A DNA stretch of 64,000 nt from Mariniphaga sediminis. Lineage in GTDB: Bacteria; Bacteroidota; Bacteroidia; Bacteroidales; Prolixibacteraceae. Shown here in pieces: positions 28,542 through 37,424 of this stretch. The stretch covers positions 62,001-126,000 of the forward strand of contig NZ_QWET01000012.1 of the NCBI RefSeq assembly GCF_003573545.1, written 5' to 3'. The notes below the pieces were generated by a model. The model was not told the origin of the DNA and did no database searches. It saw nothing but the letters and a program-made list of their open reading frames with translations. The position numbers were made by a program, and so were the translations under genes. Each line of letters begins with the position of its first letter. Position 1 is the first letter of the stretch.

Positions 28542-28588
28542 CAATACACTTTAAGACTCATTGAGACAGGTTACTAAAAATCAAAAAC

Positions 28589-28762
28589 ATGAGTACAGAA
28601 AAAGTATTTGAAACCATGAAAGCTACCGGCAAACCGATGAAAGCCGGTGAGATTGCAGAGGCTGCCGGCCTTGATAAAAAAGAGGTGGATAAAGCGATGA
28701 AAGTCCTTAAAAAAGAAGGAAGAATAGAATCGCCCAAAGTGTGCTACTGGCAACCTAAGTAA
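28589..28762 (+). CDS. 57-residue winged-helix-like small protein
   Basis: A short gene starting ATG at 28589. It encodes 57 residues with the pattern of a minimal winged helix-turn-helix: [20 protein letters not shown], then [20 protein letters not shown], then a wing ending VCYWQPK. Similar stand-alone mini-HTH proteins in Bacteroidota are annotated as transcriptional regulators or DNA-binding proteins of unknown target. Codon use matches neighbouring genes. It lies 47 bp after sodB, and a strong bidirectional terminator begins 8 bp past its stop, so it may be cotranscribed with sodB. Confidence 0.72.
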   Translation: MSTEKVFETMKATGKPMKAGEIAEAAGLDKKEVDKAMKVLKKEGRIESPKVCYWQPK

Positions 28763-28770
28763 AAAACAAA

Positions 28771-28808
28771 AAAAGGCAGTTGGTAAATGAATGTACCAAC
28801 TGCCTTTT
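28771..28808. terminator. Bidirectional terminator between the mini-HTH gene and the xyl operon
   Basis: A perfect 15-bp stem, AAAAGGCAGTTGGTA (28771-28785) with TACCAACTGCCTTTT (28794-28808), closes an 8-nt loop. On the minus strand it is followed by a long T-rich run, making it the likely terminator of the xylose operon. On the plus strand it has a shorter T4. Confidence 0.92.
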
Positions 28809-28848
28809 CAACTTACAAAAGTGTTAGCCTGTTTCGTTTTGAACGAAA

Positions 28849-30228
28849 TCATTTCTCCCACAATTGTTCCATTTCCTCCAATGTTTTTCCCTTGGTTTCC
28901 GGAACCATTTTCCACACGAAAAGAAGGGATAAAATGCTCATCAATCCGTAAAATCCATAAGTGAAGCCTCCGCTAAATTCCATCATGGCCGGGTAGGTAG
29001 ATGATATAAAATAATTGGCCGCCCATTGTGCTGCAACGGCAACCGCAACAGCTTTTCCCCTTACCTTGTTGGGAAAAATTTCGGAAATAAGAACCCAGGT
29101 AATCGGCCCCCACGACATCATAAACGAAGCCGTATAAATAATGATAAATACCAATGTCCCTATGCCGATAACCTGCATAAAAGCCAGCGCTGAAATGGCA
29201 AACATCCCCAGCGCCATGCCAGCAGAACCAACGATAAGCAGCGGTTTTCTCCCCCATTTATCAACCGTAAAAATAGCTACAACGGTAAAAATCACATTTA
29301 CGATGCCCATGATAACGGTTTGCATCAAAGAAGCATCTTTAGCGGCTCCCATGCTTTCAAAAATTCGCGGCGCATAATACAACGCAACGTTTATTCCCAC
29401 AAACTGCTGAAAAACGGAAAGCAGAACACCTATAATGATAACTTTTCTTCCGAATGAAAATAACTTACGGGATGCATGATGTTTTAGGCTTCCTTTAATC
29501 TCTTCCAGAATATCACCTGCAATTTTCGGCCCGTTGATTCGGGTCAGGATTTTTAAAGCCTCCTCATTTCTGTTGGATAATGAAAGGTATCTTGGTGTTT
29601 CCGGAACAAAAAAAAGCAGGATTCCAAACAGGCCGGCCGGAATGGTTTCCGAAAGAAACATGCGTCGCCAGCCTATATTATTAATCCACTCCAGTGTTTG
29701 CCCGTTGGCGATGCCCCAGTTTACGAAATAAACGACCAGCATTCCAAAAATAATGGCAAACTGGTTCAGTGAAACAAGCTGCCCCCGTATTTTGGCCGGG
29801 GCAATTTCTCCAATATACATCGGGCATACCGCTGAAGCCAGTCCAACTCCCATTCCCCCAATGATTCTGTAGAAATTAAAAACCAGCAATAGCCCGATAG
29901 ATGGTTCGCCCCGCTGAAAAAACAGAAACTCAGGGAACCCAGACCCCAGCGCCGAAAGAAAAAATAAAATGGCTGCCAACATAAGGGTCCTTTTCCTTCC
30001 AAATTTTGATGCGAATACCCCTGAAGCTAACCCGCCTATAATACAACCAATTAATGCGCTTGAAGTAGTCAATCCATGAATCAGCGTACTAAGCCCCTGA
30101 CTTTCTATCAAGTAGGCTTGTATTGACTTTTCCGCACCTGAAATAACTGCCGTATCGTAGCCAAAAAGCAACCCTCCCAGTGTAGCTACAATAGTGAGGG
30201 CGACAACATACAATTTATTCTGGCTCAT
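28849..30228 (-). CDS. xylE: Sugar porter MFS transporter, xylose/H+ symporter type
   Basis: A 459-residue sugar-porter-family (MFS) symporter with twelve helices and the signatures GGLLFGYDTAVISGA (helix 1), GRKRTLM (loop 2-3), RIIGGMGVGLASAVCPMYIGEIAPAKIRG, VPETPRYL and the closing VPETKGKTLEEME. In this family the last gene of a xylose operon usually imports D-xylose with protons. It starts 4 bp after the xylose isomerase stop, so the genes are cotranscribed. Substrate is inferred from the operon; closely related proteins also carry glucose or arabinose. Confidence 0.88.
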   Translation of the reverse strand: MSQNKLYVVALTIVATLGGLLFGYDTAVISGAEKSIQAYLIESQGLSTLIHGLTTSSALIGCIIGGLASGVFASKFGRKRTLMLAAILFFLSALGSGFPEFLFFQRGEPSIGLLLVFNFYRIIGGMGVGLASAVCPMYIGEIAPAKIRGQLVSLNQFAIIFGMLVVYFVNWGIANGQTLEWINNIGWRRMFLSETIPAGLFGILLFFVPETPRYLSLSNRNEEALKILTRINGPKIAGDILEEIKGSLKHHASRKLFSFGRKVIIIGVLLSVFQQFVGINVALYYAPRIFESMGAAKDASLMQTVIMGIVNVIFTVVAIFTVDKWGRKPLLIVGSAGMALGMFAISALAFMQVIGIGTLVFIIIYTASFMMSWGPITWVLISEIFPNKVRGKAVAVAVAAQWAANYFISSTYPAMMEFSGGFTYGFYGLMSILSLLFVWKMVPETKGKTLEEMEQLWEK

Positions 30229-30232
30229 ACCA

Positions 30233-31558
30233 TTAGATGTACCAGTTTATCAACTGCTCCAGCAACTCCTGTTTTCCGCTAATCTGCATTGGTTCGCCTA
30301 CTTTACCTGCCATTCGGTACAAATCTTCGAGGGTAAGTTTTCCTTTTTCGAAATCAGCGCCTTGTCCGCTATCAAACGAAGCATAACGGGTTTCCCGCAT
30401 TTTCAGGTAATCGGATTCATTCAGGATTCTGTCAGCAATAATCAGCGCCCGCGCAAAAGTATCCATACCCGAAATATGCGCAATAAAAATATCCTCCAGG
30501 TCAGTAGAATTTCTTCGTGTTTTAGCATCGAAATTGATTCCTCCGGTATCAAATCCGCCGGCCTGGATAATTTCCAGCATAGCTTCTGTCACTTCATATA
30601 CATTGGTTGGAAATTCGTCGGTATCCCATCCGTTCTGATAGTCGCCTTTATTGGCATCAATAGACCCCAGTAACCCAACATCAGCCGCCATACGCAGGTC
30701 GTGTGCAAATGTGTGCCCTGCCAGTGTGGCATGGTTCACTTCAATATTTATTTTGAAATCTTTATCGAGTCCGAAGTGGCGCAAAAATCCGATTACAGTT
30801 TGTGCATCGTAGTCGTATTGATGTTTGGTAGGTTCCATCGGCTTGGGCTCCACAAGGAATGTTCCTTTAAAACCCTGCTTACGGCCGTAATCGCGCGCCA
30901 TTCCGAGGAATCGTCCCAGGTGTTCCATTTCACGCCTGGTATCTGTATTGTGCAGGGTCATGTAGCCTTCTCGGCCACCCCAAAAAACATAATTTGAGCC
31001 TCCCAAAACAACCGTGGCATCAATGGCATTCTTAACCTGAACAGCAGCATGGGAGACTACATTAAAATCGGGATTTGTTGCAGCGCCATTCATGTAGCGT
31101 GGATTGGAAAACACGTTGGCCGTACCCCAAAGTAATTTTACACCCGAGGCTTCCTGTTTTTGTCGGGCAACTTCTACCATCTTTTCCATCCGTTTTTCGA
31201 TTTCGAAAACGGTTCCGTTGCCCACCATATCCACATCGTGAAAACAATAAAACGGGATGTTCATTTTTGTAATAAACTCAAATGCGGCATCCATCCGTTC
31301 TTTGGCTGCATCAAGCGGGTCGGAAGCTCCGTCCCACGAAAAAATTTGTGTACCGGGACCGAAGGGATCCTCGCCTGTCCCGCAGAACGTATGCCAGTAA
31401 GCCACTGCAAAGCGCAGGTGCTCCTTCATCGACTTTCCTGCCACCACCCGGTTTTCGTCGTACCACCTAAAAGCCAGCGGATTTCTTGATTCCGGGCCTT
31501 CATACTTTATCTGGCCAATGCCTTTAAAATACTCTTTGTTCCCTTTTAATACTTCCAT
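30233..31558 (-). CDS. xylA: Xylose isomerase
   Basis: A 441-residue class II xylose isomerase, the usual length for the family. Visible motifs are YCFHDVDM (catalytic His and Asp in the barrel), [25 protein letters not shown] with the metal-binding Glu, [12 protein letters not shown], and GSIDANKGD. It isomerises D-xylose to D-xylulose with divalent metal ions in the cytoplasm. It is the middle gene of the operon xylB-xylA-transporter, 79 bp after xylB. Confidence 0.97.
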   Translation of the reverse strand: MEVLKGNKEYFKGIGQIKYEGPESRNPLAFRWYDENRVVAGKSMKEHLRFAVAYWHTFCGTGEDPFGPGTQIFSWDGASDPLDAAKERMDAAFEFITKMNIPFYCFHDVDMVGNGTVFEIEKRMEKMVEVARQKQEASGVKLLWGTANVFSNPRYMNGAATNPDFNVVSHAAVQVKNAIDATVVLGGSNYVFWGGREGYMTLHNTDTRREMEHLGRFLGMARDYGRKQGFKGTFLVEPKPMEPTKHQYDYDAQTVIGFLRHFGLDKDFKINIEVNHATLAGHTFAHDLRMAADVGLLGSIDANKGDYQNGWDTDEFPTNVYEVTEAMLEIIQAGGFDTGGINFDAKTRRNSTDLEDIFIAHISGMDTFARALIIADRILNESDYLKMRETRYASFDSGQGADFEKGKLTLEDLYRMAGKVGEPMQISGKQELLEQLINWYI

Positions 31559-31637
31559 CTTATCTGATTTTAATGAATATTCTTACACAAACGGTTCAAC
31601 AAATGACTTCAGATCACTGGAGAACAAGCCGGAAAAA

Positions 31638-33119
31638 TCAAATTACCTGCTTCAATACCTGTTTCCAGTTTTCGTATGCTTCCTGGTACTCTTCGGCTTT
31701 TGATTCATCAGGCTCCACTGTTTCCAGTTTGGTCAGACTCGCAAAGGCTTCTTTTGGTGAAGCGTAATAGCCGGAGCCAATGCCTGCTCCCCTTGCCGCC
31801 CCCACCGAACCATCGGTATTGTATAGTTCAATGGTGGCTCCGGTTATCCCGGCCAGTGTATCCCGGAAAACCGGACTGAGAAACATATTGGCTTTTCCTG
31901 CGCGGATAACAGATGCCTGGATACCTGTATTTTGCATAATGTCCATTCCGTATTTAAATGAAAATACAATTCCCTCCTGGGCAGCCCTCAGCAAATGTCC
32001 TTTTTGGTGTATGTTAAAATTAATACCGTTAAAAACCGACCCGATATTCCGGTTGTTCAACACCCGTTCGGCACCGTTGCCAAAAGGCAGAATCGTAAGG
32101 CCTTTCGAGCCGACAGGTATGGTTGCAGCCAACCGGTTCATTTCTTCGTAATCCAGGTTTTCTCCTGTCATCCGTTTCATCCAGGCATTTAAAATACCTG
32201 TGCCGTTAATGCAGAGAAGAACACCCAGTCTTGGATTTTCGGGTGAATGATTTACGTGGGTAAAGGTGTTTACCCGGGACTGCGGGTCGTACCTGATTTC
32301 GTCACTTACGCCATAAACCACGCCCGAAGTGCCGGCGGTAGCTGCAATTTCACCCGGATTCAGAACATTCAGAGACAGTGCATTGTTGGGCTGATCTCCG
32401 GCGCGGTAGCTCACTTTTGTTTCGGGCGAAAGTCCCAGTTCAGCCGCAACTTTCCGATCCAGTTTCCCCTGTACTGCAAAAGTTGGAACTATTTCCGGAA
32501 TAATTTCCGAAGGAAACCCATAGGTTTCGAATAACATTCCGGCCACGCTGTTTTCCTTAAAATTCCACATTATGCCTTCTGAAAGGCCACTCACAGTGGT
32601 TTGTATTTCACCGGTTAATTTCATGGCAATGTAATCGCCCGGCAACATTATTTTATATATTTTCCCGAAAAGTTCAGGCTCATTGTCCTTCACCCACTTT
32701 AATTTCGATGCTGTAAAGTTACCCGGAGAATTCAGCAGGTTGGCCAGACAACGTTCAGCTCCCAAAGCTTCAAAAGCCTGATCTCCGATAGAAGCAGCGC
32801 GACTGTCGCACCATATAATGGAAGGGCGGATGACCTCTTGTTTATTGTCCACCATTACCAGACCATGCATTTGGTAAGAAATACCAATAGATCCGATTGC
32901 TTCCGGATCGACCTGCGATTCTTTCAAAACCTCGGCCAATGCACATTTCAGATTTTGCCACCACAACTGTGGTTCCTGCTCAGCCCAGCCTGCCCGATGC
33001 GCCGTTATCGGCATCTCTGTCTTTGGATAAAAGGAGGTAGCCACACAATCGCCGTTTTCCCCGTTAACCAGTGAAACTTTCACAGAGGAGCTTCCAATAT
33101 CGAATCCAAGTAAATACAT
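31638..33119 (-). CDS. xylB: Xylulokinase
   Basis: A 493-residue FGGY-family carbohydrate kinase. The N-terminal phosphate loop is LGFDIGSSSVKVSLV, the substrate-side segment is ISYQMHGLVMVD, and the ATP-domain segments are AATAGTSGVVYGVSD and GAARGAGIGSG. It phosphorylates D-xylulose to xylulose-5-phosphate for the pentose phosphate pathway. It is the first gene of the xylose operon. A full Bacteroidota promoter with an overlapping perfect palindrome sits about 50-90 bp upstream, suggesting xylose-dependent control. Confidence 0.95.
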   Translation of the reverse strand: MYLLGFDIGSSSVKVSLVNGENGDCVATSFYPKTEMPITAHRAGWAEQEPQLWWQNLKCALAEVLKESQVDPEAIGSIGISYQMHGLVMVDNKQEVIRPSIIWCDSRAASIGDQAFEALGAERCLANLLNSPGNFTASKLKWVKDNEPELFGKIYKIMLPGDYIAMKLTGEIQTTVSGLSEGIMWNFKENSVAGMLFETYGFPSEIIPEIVPTFAVQGKLDRKVAAELGLSPETKVSYRAGDQPNNALSLNVLNPGEIAATAGTSGVVYGVSDEIRYDPQSRVNTFTHVNHSPENPRLGVLLCINGTGILNAWMKRMTGENLDYEEMNRLAATIPVGSKGLTILPFGNGAERVLNNRNIGSVFNGINFNIHQKGHLLRAAQEGIVFSFKYGMDIMQNTGIQASVIRAGKANMFLSPVFRDTLAGITGATIELYNTDGSVGAARGAGIGSGYYASPKEAFASLTKLETVEPDESKAEEYQEAYENWKQVLKQVI

Positions 33120-33166
33120 AATGTTTAATAGTTTATACCTTCATAAATTATCGAACTGTTCTGTTC

Positions 33167-33208
33167 TGGTATGATACCAAAAGTAATTTCAAAATACGGG
33201 GATTCAAA
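33167..33208 (-). promoter_or_regulatory. xyl operon promoter with overlapping palindromic operator
   Basis: On the minus strand, TTTG (33208-33205), a 19-bp spacer and TACTTTTG (33185-33178) match the Bacteroidota -33/-7 promoter exactly. A perfect 13-bp palindrome TGGTATGATACCA at 33167-33179 overlaps the end of the -7 element and the expected start site near 33172. A repressor bound there would block transcription. The xylB start lies about 50 bp downstream. Confidence 0.65.
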
Positions 33209-33360
33209 ATTCAAAAAAATGTTATAGAACATGTTTCGAAAGAGGGAATCGCTCACATTACGTCCCCTCCCAGGCAATGTGGTCAAATGACAACCACCTG
33301 AATTCCTGTTCATCCTTTCTGCCACAACACAAGGCATATAAGTCGCAGCAGCAAATAATA

Positions 33361-33801
33361 TTAACCATCAAAGTCCATCCCGGTACTGATTGCTACCCGG
33401 TTCCATGCATTGATGGCAACCACCGCCATAATTAACAAAGCCAGGTAGTTCGGACCAAACAGCGTTTCTGCTTTCTGGTAGGTTTCATCTGAAAGGCCCC
33501 CATTACTTATCAAGGTAACTTCTTCTGTCAATGCCAAAATTGTTTTTTCTTCTTCCGTAAATAATTTGGTTTCGCGCCAGGCATTGAGCATATAAATGCG
33601 CTGTTCACTTTCACCATTTTTTCTTGCATCTTCCGTGTGCATGTTAATACAAAAGGCACAACCATTGATTTGCGAAGCCCTGATTTTAATTAACTCAAAG
33701 TGCTCCCCCAGTAATGCGGAAGTTTGAAGATAATTTTCCAGTTTATACAAGCCTTCGTAGGCAGCAGATTCCAACTCTTTAATTCTGATTCGTGCTTTCA
33801 T
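33361..33801 (-). CDS. Carboxymuconolactone decarboxylase / AhpD-like protein
   Basis: A 146-residue protein of the carboxymuconolactone decarboxylase (AhpD-like) family. It carries the redox motif NGCAFCINMHTEDAR (CxxC followed by His) and the later LALTEEVTLIS and LIMAVVAINAWNRVA helices. AhpD-type members act as peroxiredoxin partners with disulfide chemistry; many are uncharacterised. The ATG at 33801 is preferred over the TTG start at 33825. It lies 61 bp downstream of the Crp/Fnr-type regulator on the same strand and may be under its control. Confidence 0.87.
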   Translation of the reverse strand: MKARIRIKELESAAYEGLYKLENYLQTSALLGEHFELIKIRASQINGCAFCINMHTEDARKNGESEQRIYMLNAWRETKLFTEEEKTILALTEEVTLISNGGLSDETYQKAETLFGPNYLALLIMAVVAINAWNRVAISTGMDFDG

Positions 33802-33862
33802 TGTTTTGCTTTTATGTTTGTGCAAAGGTTAAAGACACGCTTCAAAAAAATATTAAACTGGT

Positions 33863-34447
33863 TTAAGATCGTTTTTTGTTCCGTATTTCACTCAAATACT
33901 CGGGAGTAATGCCCAGGTAGGAAGCGAGCATATACTGAGGAACCCGCTGCACAAACTCCGGAAAATTATCGTAAAAATGATTAAAAAGCTCTTCCCGTGA
34001 AAAGTCTTGTAAGTACATTTCCTTCATTTGGGCAGCGGCATATGCCCTTTGGTAAATTATCCTAAAATACTTTTCCATTTCAGGATACCGGTCAAGCAAT
34101 TCATTTTGCCGGCTATAATTGAGAAAAAGAACAATTGATTTTTCAACAGACTGAATGTAAAATCCGGTACGCGACTGGTTCAAAAAAGATAAATGATCGG
34201 TTATCCACCAATTTTCAATGGCAAACTGGGTAGTATGCTCCATGCCCTTTTCATCAATAAAATACATACGAAGGCATCCGCTTTCAACAAAAAAATGCTC
34301 CTGACAAACCTGTCCTGCAGTCATCAGACTCTCTTTTTTCCGGTAACTGGCCCTTTCAAAAAAGGAAAGAATGCCTGGAATATGCTGTGGTTCGATACGC
34401 CCATATTTCTTCAGGTGCTGAATAAAAATCTCAGAATTTTGTATCAT
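33863..34447 (-). CDS. Crp/Fnr family transcriptional regulator
   Basis: A 194-residue regulator with an N-terminal cyclic-nucleotide-binding-like beta roll (about 20-115; FVESGCLRMYFIDEKGMEHTT) and a C-terminal DNA-binding end. The usual Crp helix-turn-helix is recognisable as QYMLASYLGITPEYLSEIRNK. No cysteine cluster for an Fe-S centre is seen. This form is common in Bacteroidota and often sits beside AhpD-like or small redox genes that it regulates. The AhpD-like gene follows on the same strand. Confidence 0.87.
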   Translation of the reverse strand: MIQNSEIFIQHLKKYGRIEPQHIPGILSFFERASYRKKESLMTAGQVCQEHFFVESGCLRMYFIDEKGMEHTTQFAIENWWITDHLSFLNQSRTGFYIQSVEKSIVLFLNYSRQNELLDRYPEMEKYFRIIYQRAYAAAQMKEMYLQDFSREELFNHFYDNFPEFVQRVPQYMLASYLGITPEYLSEIRNKKRS

Positions 34448-34685
34448 CTCCGGTTTACTTAAAATCCATTGCAGGGATAGTTTCTTGTTTTTATACCAGA
34501 TTTCTTAGAGCTCCCATGTAAATAACAACTGGTACTACGTGTTTACTGGCTGTTATTCTTCTCTGTTGAATTATAAACAAGATGTTTTGAAAAAAGTTAT
34601 GCCTCTTTGAGACTTGTAACCGGAAAACCGAATGGGGTAACAATACATATACACCTTCCCGTTATGATAATGAAGACAAAAAAAA

Positions 34686-34860
34686 TTGCTGGCCCGCTGC
34701 AAATATCTGTTATTCAAATCTGATGAAAAATGGAGCCAGTCAAAAAAGGAATACTTCTGCCGAATCATTCAAAGCCAAATTAAAAGCTTTCAGAGTTACA
34801 CTAAGAGGTGTTTGCGATGTCAAGTTCTTCCTTTTTAGGGTAGCTAATATTATTGCCTGA
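34686..34860 (+). pseudogene. Degenerate transposase fragment (ISAon1-like), copy 1
   Basis: The plus strand first reads LLARCKYLLFKSDEKWSQS in one frame. It then continues, after a frame change near 34750, as NTSAESFKAKLKAFRVTLRG and on to RVANIIA with a stop at 34858-34860. These are an internal and the C-terminal part of a DDE transposase of the ISAon1-like kind common in Bacteroidota (family named from memory). They are joined by a large, out-of-frame internal deletion. No start or catalytic core remains. It is the first member of a 188-bp tandem array. Confidence 0.65.
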
Positions 34861-34895
34861 AAAACTAAATCCACCGGATTTTCAAGATGAGCCCT

Positions 34896-35048
34896 CATTA
34901 CAGGGAAATCTTAAACTTCTTTGAAAATAGAAGTACAAACGCATCTGCTGAATCTTTTAATGCGAAGTTGAAAGCTTTCAGAGCTACACTAAGAGGTGTT
35001 TGCGATGTCAAGTTCTTCCTTTTTAGGGTAGCTAATATTATTGCCTGA
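34896..35048 (+). pseudogene. Transposase C-terminal remnant, copy 2
   Basis: Fifty codons and a stop, beginning HYREILNFFENRSTNASAES and ending FFLFRVANIIA. This is the final part of an ISAon1-like transposase with no upstream gene body. It directly follows the IS end sequence of copy 1. Identical to copy 3 except at the last few codons. Confidence 0.7.
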
Positions 35049-35083
35049 AAAACTAAATCCACCGGATTTTCAAGATGAGCCCT

Positions 35084-35236
35084 CATTACAGGGAAATCTT
35101 AAACTTCTTTGAAAATAGAAGTACAAACGCATCTGCTGAATCTTTTAATGCGAAGTTGAAAGCTTTCAGAGCTACACTAAGAGGTGTTTGCGATGTCAAG
35201 TTCTTCCTTTTTAGGGTAGCTAAAATTTTTGCTTAA
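35084..35236 (+). pseudogene. Transposase C-terminal remnant, copy 3
   Basis: A third copy of the 50-codon transposase end, exactly 188 bp after copy 2. The 5' part is identical, but the last codons read RVAKIFA with a TAA stop. The following end sequence also differs slightly (aaggtgagcc instead of aagatgagcc). It ends about 60 bp before the terminator of tRNA-Asp. Confidence 0.7.
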
Positions 35237-35290
35237 AAAACTAAATCCACCGGATTTTTAAGGTGAGCCTTTATGAAGGTTATCAGTAAA

Positions 35291-35326
35291 AACAAAAAAC
35301 CGTCCCAAAAACTTGTTTTGAAACGG
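35291..35326 (-). terminator. Intrinsic terminator of tRNA-Asp
   Basis: On the minus strand CCGTTTCAAAA pairs with TTTTGGGACGG (two G-U pairs) across a short loop, followed by a run of six Ts. It starts 9 bp after the tRNA 3' end. Confidence 0.8.
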
Positions 35327-35334
35327 CTCTTTTG

Positions 35335-35408
35335 CGGTGACGACGAGACTCGAACTCGCGACCTCCGGCGTGACAGGCCGGCATTCTAACCAACTGAACT
35401 ACGCCACC
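35335..35408 (-). tRNA. tRNA-Asp (GTC anticodon)
   Basis: Read on the minus strand this 74-nt sequence folds as a full cloverleaf. The acceptor GGTGGCG pairs with CGTCACC (one G-U pair), the D arm carries AGTTGGTTAGA, and the anticodon stem CCGGC encloses the loop CTGTCAC with anticodon GTC. The T arm has GTTCGAGTC. The discriminator base is G, as expected for Asp. The 3' CCA is not encoded. A terminator follows. It lies next to the IS relics. Confidence 0.96.
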
Positions 35409-35565
35409 TTTTTTTTACAATTCTTTTTAAGAACTCCCTTTTCTTTGGCTGTTACCATTTGATAAGGTGCTGCAAATATATACTTTCTTTTTTTTCCTGC
35501 AATACAAAAAAACAACATTTTTAAAATTAGTCAAAACCAACTGACACACAAAAACTTAACACAAA

Positions 35566-36486
35566 TTATTTCACCATCCTGACAAGATTCCGGGGTAAAA
35601 GGGAAGCTTCCCCGTTCCATCTGTAAGCCAGTAACGACCTGCTCCCGGTAACACAACCGTCGATACAACAGATATTTGGCCGGATAATGTGCGGGCCGTT
35701 GCCCCGGCAGTAGTGCCCGAAAAATACAATCGGAGCTTCTTCGGTATAAGGAAGACCGGACGGAAGAATTTGAGGAGGCACCGAATAATCGGGAAGGTGA
35801 AATTTACTTTCAAATGAGAGTTCCTCAAACGTTTTTCCGGCGGGTTCTTCCCACCAACGCATCCTGAATGAACGGGGCGAAACCCCTTTATTGTTGATGA
35901 TTTTTAAATCGCCCGGCATTTTAAACTGTGGCCCCTTTGTGAGAAGCCAAATATTCTGCGCCAGCTCTGAACCAGGATTTTTGTGTACCCGCCGGAAAGT
36001 CTCCTTTTTAATTCTACCCGCAGGGAGACTGTTTTTCAGGTATTCCACCGCTTCATCCGACCAGCAGGCATGTACCACCCTGATTTCATCCAGTTCAAGG
36101 AACAGCGGAAGAGAGCGAAGCCATTTCAAATGTCCTGTCCACTCTTCGGAATACCCTGCAAATTCATTCATGGTTTTCAGTACCGAAATGAAATTTTTAA
36201 ACGGAGGTTTTATCATGGCAATGCCATTTTTATCTTTCAGGTGTGCAATAATCGCATTGATTTCATGATTTCCCAGAACGGCCAAGGCATTTCCGTTTTC
36301 CACCATGGTACGTATCATACGCATGGTTTTGCGAATTTGAGGGCCGCGGTTAATGAAATCGCCCACAAAAACTGCTTTTCTTCCCGGGTGCGAGTACCCG
36401 TCAGACGTCTTATTGTAGCCCAGTTTCAACAGCAGTTGTTTCAATAACTGCGCATGTCCGTGAACATCTCCAATAATATCATACAT
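35566..36486 (-). CDS. Metallophosphoesterase (serine/threonine phosphatase / PrpE-ApaH-like)
   Basis: A 306-residue calcineurin-like phosphoesterase. The metal-binding motifs appear in order: MYDIIGDVHGHAQLL at the start, VFVGDFINRGP, LGNHEINAI, and later a FGHYCRG His segment. This is the layout of bacterial PPP-type phosphatases and diadenosine-tetraphosphatase-like enzymes. Substrate could be phosphoprotein or a dinucleotide. The ATG at 36486 is used; the longer reading starts with TTG. Single gene, with a 240-bp gap and no visible features before the NUDIX regulator gene upstream. Confidence 0.88.
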   Translation of the reverse strand: MYDIIGDVHGHAQLLKQLLLKLGYNKTSDGYSHPGRKAVFVGDFINRGPQIRKTMRMIRTMVENGNALAVLGNHEINAIIAHLKDKNGIAMIKPPFKNFISVLKTMNEFAGYSEEWTGHLKWLRSLPLFLELDEIRVVHACWSDEAVEYLKNSLPAGRIKKETFRRVHKNPGSELAQNIWLLTKGPQFKMPGDLKIINNKGVSPRSFRMRWWEEPAGKTFEELSFESKFHLPDYSVPPQILPSGLPYTEEAPIVFFGHYCRGNGPHIIRPNICCIDGCVTGSRSLLAYRWNGEASLLPRNLVRMVK

Positions 36487-36732
36487 AGGCAAACAGTAAA
36501 ATCCGAAAATAAAAAACAGTTATCAGAATCGATATCTGTTTTTGGTATTATTTTTTTCTCTTACCAAAAATAGGCATAGAAAACGAAAACAACAGCAATA
36601 ATTGTCACCTGATTAATCACACACCAACGATTTCAAGAAGCGCATATTTTAGTTCATTGCTCCTTCGTCCACCATCCGGTCAGGTGCCGATACCGAAATG
36701 GTTATTTTTAACATACTCACCGGGAATATCCG

Positions 36733-37413
36733 TTAGTATTTGACAATTCTTTCCAGTTCCTCTTCTACCCTGTTGGGTTTCACTTTGTAGTAATAAGCTC
36801 CCTTTTTCGATTCGGTAGAGTTTTTCTGATCCAGCTTTTCCAGGACACCCAGCGATAACACTTTTTTACGGAAGTTTCCGGGATCGAATGTGCGCTGATA
36901 AATAGCTTCATACAATTTGCGTAACTGGAGCAAGGTAAACCGGGAAGGCAGCAATTCACTTCCCACAAGGCTTGATCCCGCTTTTTGCTCAAGTCTTCTG
37001 AGCGACTGTGCAACCACTTCATTGTGATCGAAAATAAGCGGAGGCAATTCGTTAATGGGCCACCACTTTGCACCAAATGAGTCGGTATTGTTTCTTTTGT
37101 AACGGTCAATTCGAATAAGCGCAAAATAAGTAATACTGATAACCCTTTCCACCGATTCCCGTGTCGGGTTTGAAAAGGTATAAACCTGCTCCAAAAAAAT
37201 ATTGTCGAGACCGGTTGTTTGGCAAAGTACCCTGTGTGCAGCCTCCTCCGCCGACTCATTTTCCCGGACAAAACCGCCCATCAACGACCATTCTCCTTTC
37301 ACCGGTTCAAAAGCACGGGGGTAAAGTAATAGTTTTAATTCACCCGCTTCATAACCGAAAACCACACAGTCTACTGCTGTTAAAAACCGGGGATGTTGTT
37401 TGTAATATTCCAT
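36733..37413 (-). CDS. NUDIX-fold sugar-responsive transcriptional regulator (NrtR/AraR-like)
   Basis: A 226-residue protein with an N-terminal NUDIX fold (about 8-145) and a C-terminal winged helix (about 155-226; FTLLQLRKLYEAIY, then NFRKKVLSLGVLEKL). This is the build of NrtR-type regulators, which in Bacteroides include the arabinose regulator AraR. The Nudix box starts at Gly47 and keeps Glu53 and Arg61. However, the catalytic REUxEE glutamates are replaced (Val62, Gln65, Thr66), so hydrolysis should be lost and the domain likely senses a sugar effector. A 12-bp inverted repeat lies just upstream of its start. Targets may include the nearby xylose genes or itself. Confidence 0.85.
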   Translation of the reverse strand: MEYYKQHPRFLTAVDCVVFGYEAGELKLLLYPRAFEPVKGEWSLMGGFVRENESAEEAAHRVLCQTTGLDNIFLEQVYTFSNPTRESVERVISITYFALIRIDRYKRNNTDSFGAKWWPINELPPLIFDHNEVVAQSLRRLEQKAGSSLVGSELLPSRFTLLQLRKLYEAIYQRTFDPGNFRKKVLSLGVLEKLDQKNSTESKKGAYYYKVKPNRVEEELERIVKY

Positions 37414-37424
37414 TTCGCTCCAAA

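Larger units (their letters stand above)
34803..35271 (+). repeat. 188-bp tandem repeat made of IS right ends
   Basis: A marker in the transposase end recurs at 34803, 34991 and 35179, giving a strict 188-bp period. Each unit holds the last ~50 transposase codons plus a ~30-bp tail (core CTAAATCCACCGGATTTT) that is probably the terminal inverted repeat of the element. Copy 1 differs from copy 2 on its 5' side and copy 3 differs on its 3' side. That pattern is expected after unequal exchange between diverged relics. Confidence 0.8.

Noticed and set aside
34803-35271. Regular repeats resembling a CRISPR array
   Set aside because: The 188-bp period has no short repeat/unique spacer alternation; the whole unit repeats and encodes a transposase end.
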